NCBI RefSeq assembly: GCF_001424265.1
Contig: NZ_LMOV01000001.1
Span: 211,873-275,872 of the forward strand
Direction of reading: 5' to 3'
DNA length: 64,000 bases
Source of the DNA: Acidovorax sp. Leaf160
Lineage (GTDB): Bacteria > Pseudomonadota > Gammaproteobacteria > Burkholderiales > Burkholderiaceae_C
A model generated the notes under the pieces. The model was not told the origin of the DNA. It worked only from the letters and a program-made list of their open reading frames with translations, and ran no database searches. Made by a program: the position numbers and the translations under genes. Below, in pieces: positions 37,063 through 48,812 of this stretch; the first letter of the stretch is position 1; every line of letters begins with the position of its first letter.

Positions 37063-37623
37063 ATGACCTCGCCCGAAACCGCTGCCCCCGAGACGCCCGC
37101 TCCCCGTTCCCGCCGCTGGGTGCTGGCGGGCGCCGGGGCTGCGGCGGCAGCGGCCGGTGCCGGACTGGCCTGGTGGCGTTTCCAGCCGCATGCGGTGGCT
37201 TCTGAGGCCGAAGCTGCCCTGTGGGCAGCGAACTTCACCGGCCCCGGTGGTGAGGCCGTGGCGATGCAGGCCTTCCACGGCCGGCCGCTGGTGCTCAATT
37301 TCTGGGCCACCTGGTGCCCGCCCTGCGTGGAGGAGCTGCCCCTGCTCAACACGTTCTACCGGGACCAGACCGCGCGCGGTTGGCAGGTGGTGGGCCTGGC
37401 GATCGACCAGCCCTCGGCGGTGCGCCAGTTCCTGCAGCGGCTCCCGCTCGATTTTCCGATCGCGATGGGTGGGCTGGGCGGTACCGATCTGGCCCGGTCG
37501 CTCGGCAACCTGACAGGCGGCCTGCCTTTTACGGTGGTGTTCGGCAAAGATGGCAACATCTTGCACCGTAAAATGGGCCAGGTGACCTCGGCAGACTTGA
37601 AGGCCTGGTCACAGCTGGCTTGA
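37063..37623 (+). CDS. TlpA-like membrane-anchored thioredoxin
   Basis: This 186-residue protein has a basic N terminus (RSRRWVLAGAGAAAAAAGAGLAWW) forming a signal anchor. A TlpA/ResA-type thioredoxin domain follows, with the active site WATWCPPC, the PLLNTFYRDQTARGWQVVGLAIDQP block, and the cis-Pro loop near GGLPFTVVF. It probably reduces or exchanges periplasmic disulfides; no cytochrome c maturation genes are adjacent. I chose the ATG at 37063 over an upstream TTG. Confidence 0.9.
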   Translation: MTSPETAAPETPAPRSRRWVLAGAGAAAAAAGAGLAWWRFQPHAVASEAEAALWAANFTGPGGEAVAMQAFHGRPLVLNFWATWCPPCVEELPLLNTFYRDQTARGWQVVGLAIDQPSAVRQFLQRLPLDFPIAMGGLGGTDLARSLGNLTGGLPFTVVFGKDGNILHRKMGQVTSADLKAWSQLA

Positions 37624-37681
37624 AGGGCTCGCGATTTCCACGGCACGATCACGTTAATTGCGCCAGATTCGGCGAACAAGG

Positions 37682-37702
37682 GCGAAATTCAGGTAAATTC
37701 GC
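37682..37702. promoter_or_regulatory. inverted repeat upstream of accB
   Basis: GCGAA, 11 nt and TTCGC form an inverted repeat 33 bp before accB; a second GGCGAA precedes it. It may be an operator for the accBC operon. The arms are short, so this is weak. Confidence 0.3.
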
Positions 37703-37734
37703 GCCTCTTTCGTTTTTAGGCGCTGGAGCTCCCC

Positions 37735-38184
37735 ATGGATTTGCGAAAACTCAAGACCCTGATCGACCTCGTGTCCGAGTCGAATGTCTCTGAACTGGAG
37801 ATCACCGAGGCCGAAGGCAAGGTCCGCATCGTGAAGGGCGGCGGCGCCGTGGTGCAGCAGTTCGCCCCCGCACCTATGCAAGCCGCTCCGGCAGCCGCGG
37901 CGCCGGCAGCCGCCGCTCCGGCCGCGCAGGAAGCCGCACCCGCCCAGACCGGTCATGTCGTCAAGTCGCCCATGGTCGGCACCTTCTACCGCGCCGCGAG
38001 CCCGGGCGCCAAGGCGTTCGTGGAAGTGGGCAGCCAGGTCAAGGAAGGCGAGACGGTCTGCATCATCGAAGCGATGAAGATCCTCAACGAGATCGAAGCC
38101 GACAAGTCCGGCACCATCACGCGCATCCTGGGCGAGAACGGCCAGGCAGTGGAATACGGCCAGCCTCTGTTCGTCATCGAGTAA
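37735..38184 (+). CDS. accB: AccB, biotin carboxyl carrier protein
   Basis: AccB carries CO2 on biotin in acetyl-CoA carboxylase. The 149-residue protein has an N-terminal dimerisation region ([23 protein letters not shown]), an Ala/Pro hinge (about residues 43-68) and the biotinyl domain with the biotin lysine in [12 protein letters not shown]. It precedes accC by 8 bp and forms the usual accBC operon. Confidence 0.97.
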   Translation: MDLRKLKTLIDLVSESNVSELEITEAEGKVRIVKGGGAVVQQFAPAPMQAAPAAAAPAAAAPAAQEAAPAQTGHVVKSPMVGTFYRAASPGAKAFVEVGSQVKEGETVCIIEAMKILNEIEADKSGTITRILGENGQAVEYGQPLFVIE

Positions 38185-38192
38185 AGCACCGC

Positions 38193-39542
38193 ATGTTCAA
38201 GAAGATTCTGGTTGCGAATCGCGGCGAGATCGCGCTGCGGATTCAGCGCGCGTGCCGTGAACTGGGCGTCAAGGCCGTCATGGTGTATTCCGAGGCCGAC
38301 CGCGAAGCCAAGTACGTCAAGCTGGCCGAAGAGGCGGTGTGCATCGGCCCGGCACCCTCGCCGCTGTCGTATCTGAACATGCCGGCCATCATCTCGGCCG
38401 CCGAGGTGACCGACGCCGAAGCCATCCACCCCGGCTACGGGTTCCTGTCCGAGAACGCCGATTTCGCCGAACGCGTCGAGAAGAGCGGTTTCCAGTTCAT
38501 CGGCCCCACCCCCGAATCGATCCGCATCATGGGCGACAAGGTGTCGGCCAAGCAGGCGATGATCCGCGCGGGCGTGCCCTGCGTGCCGGGCTCGGAAGGC
38601 GAATTGCCCGACGATCCGGTGCAGATCCGCCGCATCGCCAAGGCAGTTGGCTATCCGGTCATCATCAAGGCCGCAGGTGGCGGCGGTGGCCGCGGCATGC
38701 GCGTGGTGCACACCGAAGCCGCGCTGGTCAACGCCGTGCAGATGACCAGGGCCGAAGCGGGCGCCGCCTTCGGCAATCCTGCGGTGTACATGGAGAAGTT
38801 CCTCCAGAACCCGCGCCACATCGAGATCCAGATCCTGGCGGACAAGCACCGCAACGCGGTCTACCTGGGCGAGCGCGACTGCTCCATGCAGCGCCGCCAC
38901 CAGAAGGTGATCGAAGAGGCGCCGGCGCCGGGCATTCCGCGCAAGCTGATCGAGCGCATCGGCGAGCGTTGCGTGGCGGCCTGCAAGAAGATCGGCTATC
39001 GCGGCGCGGGCACGTTCGAGTTCCTGTACGAGAACGGCGAGTTCTACTTCATCGAGATGAACACGCGCGTGCAGGTGGAGCATCCGGTGACCGAGTGGAT
39101 CACGGGCGTGGACATCGTGAAGACGCAGATCATGGTGGCGGCCGGCGAAAAGCTGCCATTCACCCAGCGTCAGATCGAGATCCGTGGCCATGCCATCGAA
39201 TGCCGCGTGAACGCCGAAGATCCGTACAAGTTCACCCCGTCGCCCGGCCGCATCACGACCTGGCACGCTCCCGGCGGCCCCGGAGTGCGGGTCGATTCGC
39301 ACGCCTACACCAACTACTACGTGCCGCCGAACTACGACTCGATGATCGGCAAGATCATCGTGCACGGCGACACGCGTGAGGAAGCATTGGCGCGCATGCG
39401 CACGGCCCTGTCCGAGACCGTGATCGAAGGCATCAACACCAACATCGCGCTGCACCGCGAATTGATGGTGGACGCCAAGTTCACGACCGGCGGCACCAAC
39501 ATCCACTACCTGGAAGAGTGGCTGGCGCATCACAAGCGCTGA
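38193..39542 (+). CDS. accC: AccC, biotin carboxylase
   Basis: AccC uses ATP and bicarbonate to carboxylate biotin on AccB. The 449-residue protein begins [17 protein letters not shown]. It carries the ATP-grasp glycine loop [12 protein letters not shown], the metal/ATP residues in [26 protein letters not shown], and the C-terminal biotin carboxylase domain. An intrinsic terminator lies 70 bp after the stop. Confidence 0.97.
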   Translation: MFKKILVANRGEIALRIQRACRELGVKAVMVYSEADREAKYVKLAEEAVCIGPAPSPLSYLNMPAIISAAEVTDAEAIHPGYGFLSENADFAERVEKSGFQFIGPTPESIRIMGDKVSAKQAMIRAGVPCVPGSEGELPDDPVQIRRIAKAVGYPVIIKAAGGGGGRGMRVVHTEAALVNAVQMTRAEAGAAFGNPAVYMEKFLQNPRHIEIQILADKHRNAVYLGERDCSMQRRHQKVIEEAPAPGIPRKLIERIGERCVAACKKIGYRGAGTFEFLYENGEFYFIEMNTRVQVEHPVTEWITGVDIVKTQIMVAAGEKLPFTQRQIEIRGHAIECRVNAEDPYKFTPSPGRITTWHAPGGPGVRVDSHAYTNYYVPPNYDSMIGKIIVHGDTREEALARMRTALSETVIEGINTNIALHRELMVDAKFTTGGTNIHYLEEWLAHHKR

Positions 39543-39612
39543 GAAGACCGGGGCCACGCCCGACCGGTTCGCGCGAGCGAGCGGCTGAGCGTTGCCTTGA
39601 GCGATGATTGCC

Positions 39613-39648
39613 ATGCTGGCCTCCGGCGACGGACGCCAGCATTTTTAT
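39613..39648 (+). terminator. intrinsic terminator between accC and prmA
   Basis: ATGCTGGC (39613-39620) pairs with GCCAGCAT (39635-39642), followed by TTTTATT. It lies 35 nt before prmA, so prmA either has its own promoter in a short space or depends on read-through. Confidence 0.85.
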
Positions 39649-39677
39649 TGCGGGGGTCGCCCCGAGGAGTGCCCGAG

Positions 39678-40580
39678 ATGTTTGAACTGAGCCTGTTGTG
39701 CCCTGAAGACCGCGTGGAAACCGTGAGCGATGCGTTCGATGCGCTGGAAGCGCTCAGCGTGTCGGTGGAAGACGCCGACGCCCAGACCGATGCGGAGCAG
39801 GCGCTGTTCGGCGAGCCCGGCATGCCGCCCCCGAAGGACGGCTGGCAGCGCAGCCGCGTGGTGGCACTGTTTCCCGACCAGGCTGCAGCCGATGAGGCGC
39901 GGCGGTTGCTGGAGGCGCAGGATTTCTTCGAGGGCTGCGTGGTGCTCGGCGTCACGTCCGTTGCCGACCAGGACTGGGTGCGCCTGACGCAATCGCAGTT
40001 CGCGCCGGTCGAGATCACGCCCGATTTCTGGATCGTGCCCACCTGGCATGACCTGCCCGAAGCGGCGGCGCGCAGCATCCGGCTGGACCCGGGCCTGGCC
40101 TTCGGCACCGGCACGCATCCGACCACCCGCATGTGCCTGCGCTGGATCGCGCGGCAGGGCGCGGCGCGGCAGTCGTCCGCCGAGCCGTGGGGCCGGGTGC
40201 TCGATTACGGCTGTGGCTCGGGCATCCTGGCGATCGGCGCTGCGAAGTTCGGGGCGCAGGCGATCGACGCGGTGGACATCGATCCCGCCGCGGTCGAGTC
40301 GACGCTGCAGAACGCCGAGGCCAACGGCGTGCAACTGGCCGCAGGCCTGCCGGACCGGGCGCAGGGCAGCTACCAGACCGTGCTGGCCAACATTCTCGCC
40401 ACGCCGCTGAAGGTGCTGGCGCCGCTGCTGTGCGGCCACGTGGCACCCGGTGGTCACCTGGTGCTGGCCGGCATCCTGGAGCGGCAGGCGGACGAGCTGA
40501 AGCAGGCCTATGCGCCCTATGTCGCGCTGGAAGTGGCAGATACGGAAGACGGCTGGATCCTGATGACGGCCCGGCGCTGA
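39678..40580 (+). CDS. prmA: PrmA, ribosomal protein L11 methyltransferase
   Basis: PrmA trimethylates ribosomal protein L11. The 300-residue protein has an N-terminal substrate-recognition domain and the SAM-binding motif I VLDYGCGSGILAIGAAKFGA. DPGLAFGTGTHPTTRMCLRW and motif IV NILATPLKVLAPLL are characteristic. I chose the ATG at 39678 because upstream sequence holds a terminator. The DUF3426 gene follows by 71 bp. Confidence 0.95.
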   Translation: MFELSLLCPEDRVETVSDAFDALEALSVSVEDADAQTDAEQALFGEPGMPPPKDGWQRSRVVALFPDQAAADEARRLLEAQDFFEGCVVLGVTSVADQDWVRLTQSQFAPVEITPDFWIVPTWHDLPEAAARSIRLDPGLAFGTGTHPTTRMCLRWIARQGAARQSSAEPWGRVLDYGCGSGILAIGAAKFGAQAIDAVDIDPAAVESTLQNAEANGVQLAAGLPDRAQGSYQTVLANILATPLKVLAPLLCGHVAPGGHLVLAGILERQADELKQAYAPYVALEVADTEDGWILMTARR

Positions 40581-40651
40581 TCGCAAGCCCCCCCATGGCC
40601 GGGCGGGCTGGAGTCTGAGCGCGCGAAGTGCGCACCTACAATCCTCAGCCG

Positions 40652-42358
40652 ATGAGCCAGATCACCCGCTGCCCCTCCTGCGAAACGACCTTCAAGGTGG
40701 TCGCGGACCAGCTGCGCATCTCCGACGGGTGGGTCCGCTGCGGGCAGTGCAAGGAAGTCTTTCACGCCGCCTCCAACCTGCAGGCCACACCGGCCGAACC
40801 GCTGCTGCCCGAATTGCCGCTGGACCAGTGGCGGTCGGCAGACGACAGGAGCGGCCCGGCGCCTGACGATGCGCGCGGTTCGCGGACGGATGCGGTGGCG
40901 GGCCCGGCAAGCGCTCCATCCGCCGCAGGGCCGGTGCCCGCCGTCGGTGCCGCTGGTGGACTCAAGGTCTGGAGCAGCCCCCGCGCGGCTGCCAGCGGTG
41001 CCCCCGAAGCACATCCCGGCACCGTCACGAGTTCGGGCGCACCCACGCTGTGGGCCACGCCCGCCGTGCCGGCTGAGGCGCGTGGGTTCCCCGATGCCGA
41101 TGCCGATGCCGATGCCGATGCCGATGCCGATGCCGATGCGGCCGCCGGGCGCGACGCTGAGGAAGTGCCGGCATTCCTGTCTGCGGCGAAGCGCGCGCAG
41201 GCGGTGGAAACACCGGCCTGGAACCTGGAACCCCTGACGCCTTTCGGCTGGCGCACCCGGCAGGAGCTGCCTGCTGCCGAGCCGTTCGTTGCGCCTCCGC
41301 CGCCGAGCCCGGCCGAGGGGCCGGCCGATGCGAAGCTCCAGCCCGCCCCGGCCGCACCCCTGCCGATGCCTGAGCGGTCGCAGCCCGGGGACATGGCGCC
41401 GGATTCCGGCGGTTACGAGCTGCCATTCGCCGAATTGCGGGACTCCGGCTGGCCCGAGGACCTGGAGCTGGACCTGAACGACGCAGCCGCGGCAGCGATC
41501 GGCACCCACTCCGGTAACCAGCCGCTGGGCCAGGTGGTGGAGGGTGCCGAGCCGCCGTGGGCTGCCGACCCGCTGGATACCCTCGTCGCGCTGGAAGCGC
41601 AGGCCGCTGCCGAAGCAGGGCCGGTCGTCTCTGCCCGCTCGGTGGAGGGCGACGAACCGTCCGGCGCGGCACTGCTCCGCAAGGCGGATGCGGGCGACGA
41701 GGCTGCCCAGGCTGACGGCGCGCCATCGCTGATGCCGTCGCACGCTCCTGCAGCGCCGCGCAGGCGGTTGGGTGCAGCGCATCGCAACACGGCCGGCGGC
41801 GGCGGCGGTGGCGGTGGCGGTGGCGAAAGCATGGCGGAACAGGAGCCGGGTTTCATCCGCGTCGCGCGCCGGCAGGCGCTGTGGCGGCGTCCCGCCGTGC
41901 GTGCCGCTCTGGTGTCGGTCGTGGTGCTGCTGACCGTGTTCCTGGCGCTGCAGGTGGCGGTGCGGGAGCGCGACCGGATCGCCGCGCAGTACCCGTCCAC
42001 GCGGGCCCCGTTGCAGGCCCTCTGCGCGGCGGCGGGTTGCAGCCTCGCACCGCCACGCAGCATCGCCGACGTGGTGATCGACAGTTCGTCGTTTGCCAAG
42101 AGGCGCGCAGAGGGCGCGTTCCAGCTGCAACTCTCGCTCAAGAACCGCAGCGCGATGACGCTGGCCATGCCGGCGGTCGAACTCACCTTGACCGATGCGC
42201 AGGACCAGCCAGTGGTTCGCCGCGTGATCCGTGCCGACGAACTGGGAGCGCCTGCCGCGCTGGCCGCGCAGGGCGAGTGGACGGGCGTCCTGCCGCTGAC
42301 CGTCGATGCCGACGCGAACCGGGTCGCCGGCTACCGTCTGCTGGCTTTCTATCCTTGA
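40652..42358 (+). CDS. DUF3426 zinc-ribbon membrane protein
   Basis: The 568-residue protein begins with a zinc ribbon (C7, C10, C30, C33 in CPSC...CGQC, the MJ0042 type) and ends with a DUF3426 domain after one transmembrane helix near residues 414-436 (RAALVSVVVLLTVFLALQVAV). The middle 350 or so residues are low complexity and acidic. They include eight Asp-Ala repeats (about residue 148 on) and a Gly8-type run just before the helix. Function is unknown; the family usually follows prmA in Burkholderiales. Confidence 0.88.
   Translation: MSQITRCPSCETTFKVVADQLRISDGWVRCGQCKEVFHAASNLQATPAEPLLPELPLDQWRSADDRSGPAPDDARGSRTDAVAGPASAPSAAGPVPAVGAAGGLKVWSSPRAAASGAPEAHPGTVTSSGAPTLWATPAVPAEARGFPDADADADADADADADAAAGRDAEEVPAFLSAAKRAQAVETPAWNLEPLTPFGWRTRQELPAAEPFVAPPPPSPAEGPADAKLQPAPAAPLPMPERSQPGDMAPDSGGYELPFAELRDSGWPEDLELDLNDAAAAAIGTHSGNQPLGQVVEGAEPPWAADPLDTLVALEAQAAAEAGPVVSARSVEGDEPSGAALLRKADAGDEAAQADGAPSLMPSHAPAAPRRRLGAAHRNTAGGGGGGGGGGESMAEQEPGFIRVARRQALWRRPAVRAALVSVVVLLTVFLALQVAVRERDRIAAQYPSTRAPLQALCAAAGCSLAPPRSIADVVIDSSSFAKRRAEGAFQLQLSLKNRSAMTLAMPAVELTLTDAQDQPVVRRVIRADELGAPAALAAQGEWTGVLPLTVDADANRVAGYRLLAFYP
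41093..41140 (+). repeat. hexanucleotide tandem repeat (GATGCC)8 in the DUF3426 gene
   Basis: Seven perfect GATGCC units are followed by GATGCG. They encode Asp-Ala in frame. Six-base steps keep the reading frame, so copy-number change would alter protein length, not switch it off. Confidence 0.95.
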
Positions 42359-42385
42359 TTTTTTTCTGACTGGACTTTTTCTTCT

Positions 42386-43309
42386 ATGGCTGCCCTGATT
42401 TGCGGTTCCCTGGCGTTCGACACCATCATGACTTTCGAGGGACGCTTTGCCGAGCAGATCCTGCCCGAACAGTTGCACATCCTCAACGTGTCGTTCCTGG
42501 TGCCTTCGCTGCGCCGGGACTTCGGCGGATGCGCCGGCAATATCGCCTACGGCCTGAAGCTGCTGGGAGGCGAGCCGCGCCCCATGGCCACGCTCGGCAC
42601 GGATGGTGCCGACTATCTGCAGCGGCTGGTGAGCCTGGGCATCGATGCGCGGCATGTCGGCCAGGTGGACGATACCTACACGGCCCAGGCGCTGATCATG
42701 ACCGACCGGGACAACAACCAGATCACCGCGTTCCATCCGGGCGCGATGATGCAGGCGCACCTCCACCGCATCGAGGCCGAGGCCGGAGTGAAGCTCGCCA
42801 TCATCGCCCCCGACGGGCGCGATGCCATGCTGCAGCATGCCGACCAGCTGGTGCAGGCGGGCATTCCCTTCGTGTTCGATCCGGGCCAGGGCCTGCCCAT
42901 GTTCAATGGTGAAGAACTGCGCCGGTTCGTGGAGCAGGCGAGTTGGGTGACGGTCAACGACTACGAAGGCAAGATGCTGTGCGAACGCACGGGCTGGAGC
43001 CTGGCCGACATTTCGCGCAAGGTGCGTGGCCTGGTGGTCACGCTGGGTGCCGAGGGCTGCGAGGTGTGGGAACAGGGCGAACACACGGTGGTTCCGGCCG
43101 TCCAGCCTGCGGCGGTGGTCGATCCCACGGGATGCGGCGACGCGTGGCGCGGTGCCCTGCTGTTCGGCCTGGAACGCGATTGGCCGCTGAGCCAATGCGC
43201 GGCCCTGGGCAACCGGCTGGGCGCCCTCAAGATCGCACAGCGCGGCCCGCAGAACTACACGCTGGACTTCTCCGTGGAGCAGTGGGCCGACGCTTCCGCT
43301 GACCGCTGA
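42386..43309 (+). CDS. PfkB-family sugar/nucleoside kinase
   Basis: This 307-residue protein starts AALICGSLAFDTIMTFEGRF. It has the N-terminal GGCAGNIAYGLKLLGGEP motif, and the PfkB signature 2 VVDPTGCGDAWRGALLFGLERDW with the catalytic Asp in GCGDAW. The family includes ribokinase and adenosine kinase. The overall pattern (GGCAGNIAY, adenosine-kinase-like start) suggests a nucleoside kinase, but the substrate is not certain. Confidence 0.88.
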   Translation: MAALICGSLAFDTIMTFEGRFAEQILPEQLHILNVSFLVPSLRRDFGGCAGNIAYGLKLLGGEPRPMATLGTDGADYLQRLVSLGIDARHVGQVDDTYTAQALIMTDRDNNQITAFHPGAMMQAHLHRIEAEAGVKLAIIAPDGRDAMLQHADQLVQAGIPFVFDPGQGLPMFNGEELRRFVEQASWVTVNDYEGKMLCERTGWSLADISRKVRGLVVTLGAEGCEVWEQGEHTVVPAVQPAAVVDPTGCGDAWRGALLFGLERDWPLSQCAALGNRLGALKIAQRGPQNYTLDFSVEQWADASADR

Positions 43310-43350
43310 CCGCTGACCGCGGGCCCGCCGCCCGGGTTGGCGGGCAGGCG

Positions 43351-43377
43351 AAAAAAAACCCGGTGCAGGCACCGGGT
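43351..43377 (-). terminator. intrinsic terminator of the H1-like gene
   Basis: ACCCGGTGC (43358-43366) and GCACCGGGT (43369-43377) form a 9-bp stem. Read on the minus strand it is followed by an eight-T run (A run at 43351-43358). Confidence 0.9.
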
Positions 43378-43406
43378 GTTCAAAGACGCTGAGGTCTTGT
43401 CGTTGC

Positions 43407-44126
43407 TTACGGCTTGCCGCCGGTAGGAAACGGCCATGCTGCCTGCGGGTTCAGCGTCGTCTGAGCCGTAGGAGCTGCCGCTGCGGGAGCGGGTGCCTTG
43501 GCGGCCTTCTTGGGCGCTGCAGCCTTCTTGGCAGCAGGAGCGGCAGCGGCCTTCTTCACCGAAGCGGAAGCGGCTGGCTTGCTCGAAGCGGCCTTCTTGG
43601 CAGCGGCGGGAGCAGCAGCGGCCTTCTTGGCTGGCGCTGCAGCCTTCTTGGCGGGGGCAGCGGCCTTCTTGGCTGGAGCTGGAGCCTTCTTGGCGGGAGC
43701 GGCCTTTTTCGCAGGCGCAGCGGCCTTCTTGGCGGGTGCTGCAGCCTTCTTGGCAGGTGCGGCCTTCTTCGCTGGTGCGGCGGCCTTCTTGGCAGGCGCT
43801 GCAGCCTTCTTGGTGGTGGCCGTGGCCTTCTTCGCCGGTGCAGCGGCCTTCTTGGTGGTGGCTGCGGCCTTCTTGGCAGGAGCTGCCTTCGTCGCCGATG
43901 CAGCAGCCTTCTTCGCCGGTGCGGCCTTGGCGGTCGTCGCGGCCTTCTTGGTGGCCGTGGTCGCCTTGCTCGCGGTCTTCGTCGCTGGCGCGGCGGCCTT
44001 CTTGACCGGTGCCGCCTTCTTGGCGGTGGCCGCGGTGGTCTTCTTCTCTGCCGTCACCTTCTTGGCAGCGGAAGTCGTCTTGGTCGTAGCAGCCTTCGTG
44101 GCGGCCGGTTTTTTCGCAGTTGCCAT
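43407..44126 (-). CDS. histone H1-like Lys/Ala/Pro-rich DNA-binding protein
   Basis: This 239-residue protein consists almost wholly of KKAAAPAKKAA-like repeats, similar to eukaryotic H1 tails and to bacterial AlgP/HctB-type proteins. The end, LNPQAAWPFPTGGKP, is a non-repetitive motif I recall from Burkholderiales H1-like proteins. It probably binds DNA non-specifically and compacts the nucleoid. Start: two ATGs stand in tandem, and the second (44126) has better spacing from AAGGAG. Repeat copy number is likely to vary between strains. Confidence 0.85.
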   Translation of the reverse strand: MATAKKPAATKAATTKTTSAAKKVTAEKKTTAATAKKAAPVKKAAAPATKTASKATTATKKAATTAKAAPAKKAAASATKAAPAKKAAATTKKAAAPAKKATATTKKAAAPAKKAAAPAKKAAPAKKAAAPAKKAAAPAKKAAPAKKAPAPAKKAAAPAKKAAAPAKKAAAAPAAAKKAASSKPAASASVKKAAAAPAAKKAAAPKKAAKAPAPAAAAPTAQTTLNPQAAWPFPTGGKP

Positions 44127-44188
44127 CATTTTCTCCTTGGGTCGATTGACAAAGAGCACTTCATGCCTGCATTGGGCACGCAGTGATC

Positions 44189-44218
44189 CATGGCCATGGG
44201 AAATGCCCCATGGCCATG
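44189..44218. promoter_or_regulatory. 12-bp perfect inverted repeat upstream of the H1-like gene
   Basis: CATGGCCATGGG (44189-44200), 6 nt and CCCATGGCCATG (44207-44218). It lies between nrdB and the H1-like gene, both on the minus strand. With no T run it is more likely an operator or processing hairpin than a terminator. Confidence 0.5.
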
Positions 44219-44306
44219 AACGCGGAAACGCCCCAGGCCAGTGCGGTCCGCAAGGCGCACTGTCGAGGGGCGTGGAAGAAGGTGCATGGCCTGGAATACC
44301 GGGATG

Positions 44307-45482
44307 CTAGTCCCAGGACAGCGCGCCGCCGGATTGGTACTCGATGACCCGGGTCTCGAAGAAGTTGCGTTCCTTCTTCAGATCGATCATCTCGCTCATC
44401 CAGGGGAAGGGGTTCTCTTCGTTGGGGAAGAGGGTCTCCAGGCCGATCTGCGTGGCCCGGCGGTTGGCGATGTAGCGCAGGTAGCCCTTGAACATCGAGG
44501 CGTTCATGCCCAGCACGCCGCGCGGCATGGTGTCTTCGGCGTACTGGTACTCGAGCTCGACGGCCTGAAGGAACAGGCCCTTGATCTCTTCCTTGAACTC
44601 GGCGGTCCAGAGGTGCGGGTTCTCGAGCTTGAGCTGGTTGATCAGGTCGATGCCGAAGTTGCAGTGCATCGACTCGTCGCGCAGGATGTACTGGTACTGC
44701 TCGGCGGCACCGGTCATCTTGTTCTGGCGGCCGAGCGCGAGGATCTGCGTGAAGCCGACGTAGAAGAACAGGCCCTCCATCAGGCAGGCGAACACGATGA
44801 GCGACTTCAGCAGGGTCTGGTCGGTCTCGGGCGTGCCGGTCTTGAAGTCCGGGTCCATGATCGCTTCGATGAAGGGGATCAGGAACTGGTCCTTGTTGCG
44901 GATCGATGCGACCTCGTTGTAGGCGTTGAAGATCTCGCTTTCATCGAGGCCCAGCGACTCCACGATGTACTGGTAGGCATGCGTGTGGATCGCTTCCTCG
45001 AAGGCCTGGCGCAGCAGGAACTGGCGGCATTCGGGCGCGGTGATGTGGCGGTACGTGCCCAGCACGATGTTGTTGGCGGCCAGCGAATCGGCCGTCACGA
45101 AAAAGCCCAGATTGCGCTTGACGATGCGGCGCTCGTCTTCCGTCAGGCCGTTCGGATCTTTCCAGAGCGCGATGTCGCGCGTCATGTTCACTTCCTGCGG
45201 CATCCAGTGGTTGGCGCAGGTGGCCAGGTACTTTTCCCAGGCCCACTTGTACTTGAACGGCACCAGCTGATTGACGTCGGTCTGGCCGTTGATGATGCGC
45301 TTGTCGGCCGCGTTCACACGGCGTGCGACGGGTGCGGCGGGGGTGCTGGAAGGCTGCGCGGTGCCGGCAGTTTGCGGATGCGCAGCAGTGCTCGGAGAGG
45401 GCTCTGCAGAACGGTAGCCGGGCAGGCCGCCGTCCGTAGGTTTTTGCGATGAGGGCTTGACTTCTTCGTCCCAGGTCAGCAT
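44307..45482 (-). CDS. nrdB: NrdB, class Ia ribonucleotide reductase beta subunit
   Basis: NrdB holds the diiron site and tyrosyl radical used by NrdA. The 391-residue protein has the metal/radical motif [12 protein letters not shown] (E, H and the radical Tyr at +7 from E) and [13 protein letters not shown]. Its first 80 or so residues ([13 protein letters not shown]...) are a low-complexity extension. The start ATG (45482) precedes LTWDEEVK, the usual N terminus. It follows nrdA by 138 bp on the same strand; a hairpin lies in that gap. Confidence 0.95.
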   Translation of the reverse strand: MLTWDEEVKPSSQKPTDGGLPGYRSAEPSPSTAAHPQTAGTAQPSSTPAAPVARRVNAADKRIINGQTDVNQLVPFKYKWAWEKYLATCANHWMPQEVNMTRDIALWKDPNGLTEDERRIVKRNLGFFVTADSLAANNIVLGTYRHITAPECRQFLLRQAFEEAIHTHAYQYIVESLGLDESEIFNAYNEVASIRNKDQFLIPFIEAIMDPDFKTGTPETDQTLLKSLIVFACLMEGLFFYVGFTQILALGRQNKMTGAAEQYQYILRDESMHCNFGIDLINQLKLENPHLWTAEFKEEIKGLFLQAVELEYQYAEDTMPRGVLGMNASMFKGYLRYIANRRATQIGLETLFPNEENPFPWMSEMIDLKKERNFFETRVIEYQSGGALSWD

Positions 45483-45575
45483 AGATTTTCCAGTGCTCTG
45501 ATTATGGAAGCAGCGCTGCAAAATGGAAAGCGCTGCGCGGGGTGCTGCCGTGTTTTTTGTTGCTCTACAGCACAT

Positions 45576-45609
45576 GCACCGCACCGCCGTTTTGGGCGGT
45601 GCGCGGTGC
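45576..45609 (-). other. hairpin in the nrdA-nrdB gap
   Basis: Arms GCACCG-CACCGCC (45576-45588) and GGCGGTG-CG-CGGTGC (45595-45609) pair with a 2-nt bulge around a GTTTTG loop. No T run follows in the direction of transcription, so it is not a standard terminator. It may stabilise or process the nrdAB mRNA. Confidence 0.6.
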
Positions 45610-45620
45610 ATGGCGTTGCA

Positions 45621-48572
<2,952 letters not shown>

Positions 48573-48663
48573 CGGATCCTCTGTGGCTGTCGGGAGAAAG
48601 GGCCATGCGGGCAGCGAAGTGCCGCACGGCGCGCGAAATGGGGGTGGCAGCAAGTGCCTGCCA

Positions 48664-48679
48664 ACACTATATCTGGGGT
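48664..48679. promoter_or_regulatory. NrdR box 1 upstream of nrdA
   Basis: ACACTATATCTGGGGT matches the NrdR consensus (acaCwAtATaTwGtgt) well in the left half and at the centre. It lies 92 bp before the nrdA start and exactly 32 bp from box 2. Confidence 0.7.
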
Positions 48680-48695
48680 GTGGGGGTGGCGCAAG

Positions 48696-48711
48696 ACACT
48701 ACCTGTAGTGT
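48696..48711. promoter_or_regulatory. NrdR box 2 upstream of nrdA
   Basis: ACACTACCTGTAGTGT has perfect palindromic arms (ACACTA/TAGTGT) with a less typical CCTG centre. The 32-bp spacing to box 1 is about three helical turns, the usual arrangement for NrdR dimers. Confidence 0.75.
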
Positions 48712-48812
48712 TTGGTGACGGTAGGGGCATTGCGCGTTTGTGGTCAGAAACCGACGGTTTCGAGCGCGTGCCCCGACCCTTGCGCCGGGAACGGGGGCGC
48801 TATTCTCGCAGC

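Larger units (their letters stand above)
48573..48800. other. gap upstream of nrdA
   Basis: This is the nrdA promoter region, containing the two NrdR boxes (48664-48711). Sequence from 48712 to about 48779 shows nothing recognisable before the promoter of the candidate small RNA. Confidence 0.5.

Noticed and set aside
41085-41145. Repeat array considered as a CRISPR
   Set aside because: Six-base units with no spacers; it is a simple microsatellite within a coding sequence.
43498-44310. Plus-strand frame with FLAGAAAFLAGAA repeats opposite the H1-like gene
   Set aside because: The hydrophobic repeats mirror the Lys/Ala codons of the H1-like gene; it lacks a ribosome-binding site and the minus strand has a start, terminator and recognised motif.
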